Below the pieces are notes generated by a model. It was given only the letters and a program-made list of their open reading frames with translations, was not told the DNA's origin and searched no databases. Positions 1 through 8,601 of a stretch of 64,000 bases of DNA are shown here, one piece after another. The translations under genes were made by a program, and so were the position numbers. The stretch comes from Beverwykella pulmonaria (taxonomy: Eukaryota; Ascomycota; Dothideomycetes; Pleosporales; Melanommataceae), in contig BCHH01000010.1 of NCBI GenBank assembly GCA_001599595.1, forward strand, positions 1,237,392 through 1,301,391. Reading direction: 5' to 3'. The first letter of the stretch is position 1; each line of letters starts with the position of its first letter.

Positions 1-11
1 TCTAGACCGTA

Positions 12-24
12 TCGTAAAGCGTAC
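12..24 (+). promoter_or_regulatory. 13-base word shared by two neighbouring promoters, copy 1
   Basis: TCGTAAAGCGTAC occurs here, upstream of the RTA1-like gene, and again at 1571-1583 upstream of the UPC2-like regulator. An exact 13-mer in two promoters 1.5 kb apart suggests a common factor binding site or a duplicated promoter piece. No protein is known to me for this exact word. Confidence 0.35.
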
Positions 25-27
25 TCG

Positions 28-263
28 GGAATATCGCTTATCGTATTGGTTGGCACCCCTTCTTCGCAACTCTCTCCATATGTGAACTAGCCGATGTCAT
101 CCGGAGCACTGAGGCTCATATAAAGGAGTTGTTTCGAAGATCAGGAATATCGCTTATTGTATTGGTTGGCATCCCTTGTTCGCGGCTTGTATCCATTTGT
201 GAATTAGCCGATGTTATCCAGAGCACTGAGGTTCATATAAAGGAGTTGTTCTTTCGAACATCT
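28..263. repeat. Direct tandem duplication, two copies of about 116-120 bp
   Basis: Copy 1 spans 28-143 and copy 2 spans 144-263. Both begin with GGAATATCGCTTAT and end in a CATATAAAGGAGTTGTT block, so each copy carries a TATA-like box (about 117-124 and 235-242). The copies differ by scattered substitutions and a 3-base insertion near the end of copy 2. The block lies in the 5' region of the RTA1-like gene at 435, so it duplicates part of that promoter. The repeat is seen directly; a promoter role is inferred. Confidence 0.85.
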
Positions 264-434
264 GGAACACAGCAAGCTTACCACCGTCTTTACTCAGTGT
301 TTAGTCACACATTGTTACTTTTCAAGTTTTTCACTCCTCCATATCCCCGTTCTCATCCGTTTTCATTCAAACTTTGGCCGGTTCGCCCTTTCGACTCGTT
401 ATCTCGTCCTCTGTGAACCCCGTTTCCTATTCAA

Positions 435-1323
435 ATGGCGGGTAAAGATGGGGTATACCCTTACAAGCCTAGCCGCGGTGTAGCAATTATTGCTGCAGCT
501 CTTTTCGGTATCTCTGCTTCTTATCATCTATACCAGATGATCCGAAAGAGGGCATGGTTCTACAGCTCCTTCGTAGTGGGCGCGATCAGTAAGAATCCAG
601 AGGAAGTATGTAGCATTCTCTCACTAACGAATCTCAGTGATGACATCTGGGTACATCTTCCGCTTTATTTCAGCAAAGTCGCCGGATAGCCTTGGCCTCT
701 ACATTGCCCAATCCCTCTGTATCATTCTTCCGCCCTCTCTATACGCTGCAACAATTTACATGATCTTCGGCCGTCTGGTGATTTTCGTCGATGCCCCAAG
801 CGCCTCGCTGATCCGTCCTACATGGGTGACAAAGGTCTTTGTCTGCGGCGATGTTTTGGCCTTCCTTCTGCAAGGTTTTGGCGGTAGCCAGATGGCGCAG
901 GCTAAGACGGCTACCATGGGAAAAAATATCATGCTCTTCGGTCTCTTCGTCCAACTCCTCTTCTTTGGTTTCTTCCTGGTTATCTCCCTCGTATTCTGGA
1001 AGCGCATGCGGAAGTCCCCCAAAATGCACAGCGTCCCACAGTATGGCAAGCACCATTGGTCAAAGCTGCTACTCCTTTTACTTGCCGCGGCTCCCATCAT
1101 CATTGCGCGATGCTTATTCCGAGTTATAGAGTTTTCCCAAGGGTACAATGGCTATCTTACTAGCCACGAGGTCTTCATGTATATCTTTGACACTGCGCCA
1201 ATGTTCATGGTCCAGGTTATGTTTCATTTCGTATATGCTGCAGACGTTTTTGGTGCGGGTACACTGGGGAAATTACCGGTAGCGAACAGTGAGAGCAGCA
1301 TCAACTTAAATCAGAGGTACTAG
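435..1323 (+). CDS. RTA1-like 7-TM lipid-translocating exporter family protein
   Basis: Multi-pass plasma or vacuolar membrane protein of the RTA1 family (yeast Rta1, Rsb1, Pug1), linked to sphingoid-base or sterol-drug tolerance. Exons are 435-588 and 638-1323, and the spliced protein is 279 aa. The 49-bp intron (589-637, GTAAGA donor, CTAAC branch, CAG) restores the frame and joins the first helix to the family motif GYIFRFIS, followed by YIAQSLCIILPPSLYAATIY. Seven hydrophobic segments are visible, with basic KRMRKSP after helix 5. The length is typical of the family. An alternative donor at 606 leaves a 32-bp intron and a frame stop, so I rejected it. The upstream region carries a tandem promoter duplication. 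The transported substrate cannot be read from sequence. Confidence 0.9.
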
Positions 1324-1529
1324 GTGCAATATCGAGAGAACAATGATGGAGGGTGCGAAGAATTTAGTGTGGCTCTCGATGGTGAAGAAATGTAAGGCAT
1401 TTGGTTTCCTGTAGGATAAGATGGAGTGGTCGTTGGTGTCAAGTTTTCAGTCTTGGGAACTAGTTTGAACTGATGTAACGACTAACACGAAAGATGTCTT
1501 GGCGCAATATTAGCGCCCGCTGCTATATC

Positions 1530-1536
1530 TCGTATA
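1530..1536 (+). promoter_or_regulatory. TCGTATA sterol-response-element-like site
   Basis: TCGTATA is the core bound by yeast Upc2/Ecm22. It lies about 110 bp upstream of the start of a UPC2-like regulator, which would fit autoregulation as known in yeast. A related TCGTATT lies at 41-47 upstream of the RTA1-like gene. A 7-mer can occur by chance, so this is suggestive only. Confidence 0.35.
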
Positions 1537-1570
1537 TTTAAGGGGCGTCACCCTGCACATGTAAGCGTAT

Positions 1571-1583
1571 TCGTAAAGCGTAC
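1571..1583 (+). promoter_or_regulatory. 13-base word shared by two neighbouring promoters, copy 2
   Basis: This is the second copy of TCGTAAAGCGTAC (the first is at 12-24), 60 bp before the start codon of the C6 regulator. See the first copy for interpretation. Confidence 0.35.
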
Positions 1584-1642
1584 CCAATCCTTCCGGACGA
1601 AAAATCAAGCATCTAATCAAAGGATCTCAACACGCACGATCG

Positions 1643-2935
1643 ATGACCACTCGCCGCTCACACCGGAAGTCTCGAACTGGTTGCAAAGAATGTAAACGTC
1701 GTCGAATCAAGGTGCGCGCACACATGTTATCCTTCGTTCTATGCTCCAAAGCACACTAACCCAGATGTTAGTGCAGTGAGGATAAACCTCAGTGCTTGAA
1801 TTGTGTCCGGCATGGCCAAAGCTGTGTGTATGTTTCAACAGGAGCCGTGCAATTCAATCCCTCGTCAACCAATTCCACTCCATTTCCATCAAATTCCAGT
1901 CCACAATCCACGAGAGAAGATGCTTCGCCATGGAACTTTCCACCCTCTACACGCACCCTTAGTGATGCACATTCACCACGGCCAACCTTTGAATTGAATG
2001 ACCTAGCTCTCTTACACCACTGGTCCCTCGTCACTTGCCTAACATTTGGAAATGTAGCCAAAACGCACCTTTGGCAGACAATATTTCCTCAACTCGCTTT
2101 CCGACACGATTTCTTGATGCATGGGATCCTAAGTCTTGCGGCCCTACATGTCGCCTATCTGAATCCGACCCATAGACGATCTTTCATGGTTGACGCCGCC
2201 CAGCATCACAGCAAATCGCTCCAAGGCTTCAGGGAAGGGATCGATCAGATAGGGGATAACAATAGCGGGGCCCTATTTGTCAACAGCGCGCTAACTTTTC
2301 TTTATGCTTTCGTTACCTTTGGGACTTTATACGACATGAACGAGGACGATGATAATACAGCAATTCGAACATCACGCGTGCTGGGCGCGGACTGGATACC
2401 ATTGCTTCGTGGTGTCAGAGCAGTACTGCAACCGGGTTATAATCATATCAAAGTCGGGCCACTAAGCTCCATGGTCGACGACACTGGTAACTGGTTTAAA
2501 CTGGACCCTAATGTCACTTCCGGGCCGAGCGATAAGGAAATCCTTCGCATCAGCGAGATATGGAGCGGATCGGAAAATCCTATCGCCGAAGTGTATAACC
2601 AGACATTATATCTTCTTAGAAAACTGGATGCTTGGATTTCACAGTTTAGACTCCCAAAAAACAGCAATGAACTACAGTGGGAAACCAGCCAGGAAGCTTC
2701 TGGGCCTTTCATTTGGGTATCAAGTGCTCCAGAGCAATATTTCAAATTGCTGCAGCAGCGGCAACCAGAAGCTTTGGTTCTTTTCGCAATTTACGGCACA
2801 ATCCTTCACAGCTTGAACAGGTATTGGTGGATGGAGGGATGTGGTAAACGCATTGTGGGCGTGGTCGACGAGTGTTTGGGACCGTATTATAGCTCTTGGT
2901 TAGAGTGGTCGAAGAAGACAGTGGGATTAAACTAA
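1643..2935 (+). CDS. Zn(II)2Cys6 transcription factor, UPC2-like (sterol uptake control type)
   Basis: Nuclear DNA-binding regulator of 410 aa. Exon 1 (1643-1711) encodes the start of the zinc cluster. A 60-bp intron (1712-1771, CTAAC branch) splits it after Lys23. The six cysteines are C14, C17, C24, C31, C34 and C41, an exact C-X2-C-X6-C-X6-C-X2-C-X6-C pattern. The C-terminal half has the UPC2-type ligand/activation domain signature: ALLHHWS near residue 100, then W...FPQLAFRHDFLMHGILSLAALHVA. Within that family, Upc2 senses sterol and induces ergosterol and lipid-transport genes. The gene follows the RTA1-like exporter in the same direction, and a TCGTATA site lies upstream. Sterol control of this pair is inference. 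Confidence 0.9.
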
Positions 2936-5218
2936 AAGAAAATAGTGGTAATTTCTAGTTGAATGTGGTATCGACTACTAATCTAACATGACCGGCCCTA
3001 AAAGACACAAACCCAGCGAGTCCACCCATCGTATTCGTATTCCTTTTGATACTCTACATCCGAACAGGCCATGTAAGATTTATTCTACAGCATCCCTAAA
3101 CCTTTAAACACGAGAGGGTGAATGGAAAGCCACCATTGAAAATTGTTTAAGTACTCTTAGAAGAAAAGTAAGTGAACCGGTTGACAGAGTGAGAAGACCC
3201 CCTTATTTCTCGAAATAAGTTGCTTAGAGCGATTGATACAGCTCATAAAAACGATACGACAAACACTTAAGACGTAAATATAAAAGTAAAGACATACGAT
3301 AAACGCGGATAGGACCTAGTGAATCCCTTCCCTGATTATAAAGCACAAAGTAGCCGAGACAAGAAAAAAGATGCTCGTCAGTATTGTCAGTATTTGAGCG
3401 AAATGTTGAAACAAGCTGCCGCATGTGATTATGAAATTTCTGACGTCGTAGTCAAGAATCAAGTGCGGCAGGAAACTAGACATGACGACGCGTGGCCTAA
3501 ACCTTGGGTTGAGCCTTGTCTATGCTTCCGTCTGCAATGCCAGTGCGGACTGAGTAATAAAATTCAGCTGGTGGTACTAAACCTACAACATGCTTATGAG
3601 GGACTAAATCTGCGAGTTCGGACCAGTTTAAACACTAATGTACTCGAAACAAGTGATCAGCGTCTCAAAAGTTGAACTACGCTTGATCTTGTAGCACGGT
3701 TTTTCCAGTCAAGTATAGTCATGGAATTTGTAGGCATTTCTTATTTGTGAGTAAATCTTTCATGTTCTGACATCGCAAGCCATTTCGGAATTTCTGTCGG
3801 GAATCAGTCAGGCTATTATATACAAATTCGAGGGGTGGAGTATAATTCCGCAGCTTTGTAAGGCCATTCTCCGTCTAAGTGAAGGTGACGATGTCCCGAG
3901 CCCATTTTCGGTGTAGCGAGTGTTTGGTAGAATACGGATAACTGTAATTCCAGAGTGTAAGGGTTAATAGGTCCATGATTGTCATTCTTTCGACTAAAGC
4001 GTGGACCGCGGTGTCTTTGAAATCCTTGTATTGAACGAAGTCCCTAAGAGAGTAGGATTGTCCCCATCTCCTCCATTCGTACTATTTTTGTCTAACAAGC
4101 CCAGTCTCTTTATTAGTTTCGGAATTCTTGTCGCTATCTTTCATGAAGGAAAACTGACCCATGTAAGCTATTTCGCATGTTTTGAAGGTCTCGAATTTCG
4201 CTTCTGAAAGTTTGACCCCTTTTTGTGGCTTTTTTTTCCCAGTCTATTCCAAAGGCGTTCCCAAAAAAGGCCAAATTGGTTGGAGAGTGCCTCATGGACG
4301 AAGAAAGCTTCCTTCTCCTTACCGATAAGAATAACAATAGGTTTGACCGAAGTCATTATAAGTTAGCTACATCTAAAAGTCAGTGTCGATTGAGTAGTAG
4401 AGGTTCCTTTCAGGAGACTCATCGCGGGGGTCATCAACAAAGCGTTGCCTGTGGCCATAGTGACACGTTATCCAGAGGAGGCCGTAGGAAGATTCGGAAT
4501 CTGCGAGTTGGAGGTCGGAGGAGGTGAGAAGGAAAAAAGAGATCAACGGTGGGTGGGCGGGGTGACTTTATAAGTATAGAGACGAGAGCTGATCTAATAG
4601 ACAAACTGAAAGGGAAGATGAATATGAAGGTGGGAGAGTCGCTACTTAAGTGCGAGTGAAGGTGAGGGTAGCGAGATGGCAAAAATCCCATTCGTCGAGA
4701 GACTGCTGTTAGCAAATAGTAAGAAGCGAGAAGTGGAGAGAAGGTTAGAAGACGAAATACTTATGAAAGGTACGTAACGCTTAAATGTGGGGTATGATAT
4801 TGGTCATCGATGTTGAAACGAAGAGCAATTGTCGGCGAACTTTCGCTAGTGCATTCGTTTCAGTGGGATGCGATACAGAGAAGGAAGATCCGAGTGTGAA
4901 CCCAAATAACTGGTATGCCTGTAAATAACTTGATAGACAGATGTCAATCTTAAGTGAATGCAACTGCTGCATGCAAACATAGTGTGGTTACCACAACATT
5001 GTCTCAGAGTTAGTTCAGATGTCTGATAGAAGAATAATGTGCACGCTTTCAATCCCATATTTGGTGCATTTACATGGAGCCCAAACGCCGAAGAATGCAC
5101 ACATCGTATCATGATATTATACAGTCTCAAACCGTGGCCAGCACTCTAGAGCTCTTTCTTGTAGTGCTAAACCAGATGTTAGCCCTGTTACTCTGGAACA
5201 TAGTACTGAAAGTGGAGC
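2936..5218. other. Intergenic, no supported gene (about 2.3 kb)
   Basis: AT-rich sequence with frequent stops. The open frames here (for example 3319-3675 and 4225-4527) show no recognisable family, no intron structure and no codon-like pattern. I see nothing I can support. Confidence 0.6.
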
Positions 5219-5786
5219 TCAGACATTTAGGAAGCCAGCATTCACCTCCTCCGCAGTAGGGTAGCTCCATCCATTCACGCCCCACCACCATCTCCGTATC
5301 TTCGAGCCGACCGTCTTGCCGCTAAATTTCGCCGATTTGTTCCAATGCCGCCAGCCATTGAGAATCAGCTGCCACACCACACCTTGTGCGAAGCACATGA
5401 TGACCTAAATTATATCAGCATTCAGTGTCGCACCTTCCTTAAAGGTGGCTTTGTACCTGATCTCGAACCGTTATCCAAAGCACAGCTTTCCACCCCTCCG
5501 CATGCTCAATGCTCTTTAAGTAGCTCTGCTCGAACCGCAGATCTGGTAGAGGGGGCATTGTACCCCGCCTCGGCACCGGCTCAAGCGCACTCAGAGGTAT
5601 CTCATCTTCGTCAACATTGGAGTCGGCATCGGGGTCCTGATGTGAGGAGAAGCGAACGGGCTGTTTGCTGGAGGCCGCGGTGGAGGGGTTGAGATCATGG
5701 GACGGGGACGGGTGGCGTTTGATGGAGGCAGACTGGAGCACGGATGCTATCTCTTTGGGGGCGCTCGATGCCATGTCGGAGGCCAA
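5219..5786 (-). CDS. DUF1770 family protein (Atg43-type mitophagy receptor family)
   Basis: Fungal protein of 171 aa. Exon 1 is 5786-5457 and exon 2 is 5404-5219, with a 52-bp phase-0 intron (5405-5456). The family signature is clear: an acidic DEIPLSALEP stretch, PRRGTMPPLPDLRFEQSYL, then RDQ at the splice junction, followed by QGVVWQLILNGWRHWN and a basic K-X-RRWWWGVN tail. To my knowledge Pfam DUF1770 includes Schizosaccharomyces pombe Atg43, a mitochondrial outer-membrane autophagy receptor. The hydrophobic VVWQLIL segment would be the candidate anchor. The gene is divergent from calcineurin B with 208 bp between start codons, so they share a promoter region. Family assignment is firm; function is inferred. 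Confidence 0.88.
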
Positions 5787-5994
5787 TTGCGCACTTGTCG
5801 ATGCGTTAAAGGGTATTGTTTAGGAGCCTCCGAGTGAACGTCCACCCTTGGCATCGGCACGGAGAAACCGCGGCGCGCATCTAGATCAGGCTAAGCTTCA
5901 CGGCGGACAAAGTCACCTACGACAACCCCACGACATCGCTTGCCTTCTCCAAACACTCCTAACCAATATTTCATACCCCAGAGAAGCCGTCAAG

Positions 5995-6737
5995 ATGGGG
6001 AATCAGCCTTCCGCGATCCTAGACAACATAGCCTCGGGCTCGAATTGTGCGTTGCCACTCCGAGAGCGGGGATGCTCGTGTGCGCTGCGCGGGGCTGAAA
6101 ACTTACGCTGATGCTGGGAATAGTCGACCGAGAGGAGGTAGATCGCCTGCGGAAACGATTCATGAAGCTTGACAAAGTATGTATCTACCTGCCAAGATGC
6201 TGCGTCTAGCTAGAATCATGAGAGGAAAGCTAATACCAACTTCCAGGACAACTCTGGCACCATCGAACGCGACGAATTCCTCGCCCTGCCCCAAATCTCC
6301 TCAAACCCGCTCGCAACCCGAATGATTGCTATCTTCGACGAAGATGGTGGGGGCTCTGTCGATTTCCAGGAATTCGTGTCAGGGCTCTCGGCGTTCAGTA
6401 GCAAGGGAAACAAGGAGGAGAAGCTGAGATTCGCCTTCCGAGTGTACGACATTGATCGCGATGGGTATATCAGCAACGGGGAGCTTTTTATCGTGCTGAA
6501 GATGATGGTCGGGAGTAATCTGAAGGACCAGCAGTTACAACAGGTATGTGTAATCGGTGAAGACGGGTATAAGGCATGGGGGAAGGGTGGAGAAATACTG
6601 ACACGAGTTGCCAGATCGTTGACAAGACCATCATGGAGGCCGATCTCGACCACGACGGCAAGATCAGCTTCGAGGAGTTCACAAAGATGGTGGAGAATAC
6701 GGATGTGTCGATCAGCATGACTTTAGATCAATTCTAG
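5995..6737 (+). CDS. cnb1: Calcineurin regulatory subunit B
   Basis: Calcium-binding regulatory subunit of the Ca2+/calmodulin protein phosphatase calcineurin; it partners the catalytic A subunit in stress response, growth and virulence signalling. Four exons (5995-6046, 6124-6176, 6247-6543, 6615-6737) give 174 aa, the usual length. All three introns (77, 70 and 71 bp) keep phase. The N-terminus MGNQPS fits N-myristoylation. Four EF-hands are readable in order: [38 protein letters not shown] and [13 protein letters not shown], each with acidic residues at loop positions 1, 3 and 12. Divergent from the DUF1770 gene. Confidence 0.97.
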
Positions 6738-8601
6738 GCTTTCCTGAAGCATCCGGTATACGAAAGGCATCACTAGGATTTTCTTTTTGGCGAGGAGTTT
6801 TAGGTGTATCGAGTGGATACAGAAAGTATCCGAAATTCATCAATACAGGATTTGAGATTCTGCTTTAGACAGGCTGAAGCGAGTGAGTGGGAATGCTGAC
6901 ATGTGATAGATATACTATGGAATTGCTTGAGTCACGGCAAAATCACATTGTATCTATTCGTCTTCGAAGTCTGTATCCTGAAAGTCTTTCAGCGTGGATT
7001 TGCTGGGCCTCGTGATCCTCTTTTGTCACCAAGTCCGATCCAATGTGTGATAGTGGTGGGGTACTCCCGTATGAGGCACATGTTTGGGGGAACAGTATCA
7101 CATTCCTCCAGAGTTCTATTCGCTGAGACTGTGCTTATTTCTTTCATCTGGACCTTCATTGATCCCCCATGCTAGATGCAAGGTAGGTTGTAGCGTCTGA
7201 AAAATGTTTACATACAACCAATACGAAGATAACTAAAGTGGCATTTATCAGACCATATGTGCATATAGTGCTTGCATGCGCAGCCGTACCTTGCAGGCCA
7301 AAAGATTCTTCTCGATGGTAAACTGCCGTCTTACTGGCTTGTGTAACCGCGTCCCCCGCTGTGCCCGGAACTTCGCTCCTTCCTTCCTCCCTTTTTCCAC
7401 AAAATATCACGCATGAGCCTTCAACCCACTCCGTTGCTCCCACGCCCGCTCCCGAGCTGAGCTCGAGTTTCAATTTTACCATCTCACAGTATCGAATAGC
7501 CGGCCTTGCTACAAATCGTCTCCAAGATGGAGCGAGGTGTCTCAATCGTTGTTGGAGCTCTGTGCCAGCCCTCCTCGCTTAACGCTACATTTACAGGGTG
7601 AGCTCTTTACGCCATGGGCATGGTGTGTCTCCTTTCGCTGTCTGTATAGAAGGGAACGGGTATAATCGCTGGCGCGGCTCCCTGGGAGGTACCGCGGACG
7701 TCGCAAACTTCAGAACATTGATTCGAGTGCATGGAAAGAAATACGTTACTTTTATGATATGGTGACAGAATGGAACGGCAGGTCATGCTCTCACAACGGG
7801 TGTGTCGTGCGCCCGCTACCAAAATAGAGGATCATGAAAATTAGTTAAGAGATGATGAACTTTGCAGATAGGATGATACAGGTGTTGTGCAAGACTACAA
7901 CCGTGTCAAGAGTTATCGGGGTTGAGATTTCAAGAAGGAAGATGTTGATTCTAGCCGTATTACTTTTTACCTGGGGCATGGACAAGAACGCTTCATGGAA
8001 TGGCAGACTGTGGAGGGACAAGTGCCGATACTTGAAAGAAATTGAAGGTTACCCCCACAAAAGCGTTCAAGCATGCACAGGAAAATGCAGCTGGAAATGT
8101 TGGAACACTGGAGAAAATATAAGGTGATGTAAATTTTACTCTCTTCCAATAGAGCTGATAATAGATCAGCTGGGAACTTGGCAGTGTCTATTTCAATACC
8201 AATATCGTGATCATGCCCTACGTTCCTGTTCATTGCTGAGCACTCTTCAACGAGAACAGCAAGAGCTCGTATCCCGTGAGGACTACTATGAACAGTTTTA
8301 GCATAGAGCTAAAAAGTGCATTTAAGCTGTGAAAAGCCCCGTAGTACCTGTATATGCTAGAGGTAATTGTACCGGTACTATGCTGACAAACACTGTCTAA
8401 AATATCTTCCTTGATTATTACCGCCTTCCAGCCTGGAAAGTTCAGAGTGCGGCCTCACGTGGACGCGTGCTTAGCGCGTCGCGGTAGCTTGTCCTAATCT
8501 AAACCTCAACCACGACACCTCCCAAGGCCACGCACTACCTATAACTTTGATGACTCGCTCTGCGACGGCGTTTTACTGGCCTGCACGCCAATTTCTCCGC
8601 C
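6738..8601. other. Intergenic; possible 5'UTR plus very short ORF at 7526
   Basis: The stretch is mostly featureless. At 7370-7525 there is a C/T-rich, UTR-like run ending in CCAAGATGG. The ATG at 7526 opens a 24-codon frame (MERGVSIVVGALCQPS...) that meets a GGGTGAGC sequence which could be a splice donor. I could not find a second exon that makes a known protein, so no gene is called. Confidence 0.4.

Noticed and set aside
606..637. Intron with donor GTATGT at 606 in the RTA1-like gene
   Set aside because: It would be 32 bp and put a stop directly after the junction; the 49-bp intron from 589 restores the family motif.
3319..3675. 118-codon plus-strand ORF
   Set aside because: No domain, no upstream promoter-like leader and no homology I recognise; similar open frames occur by chance in the same AT-rich gap.
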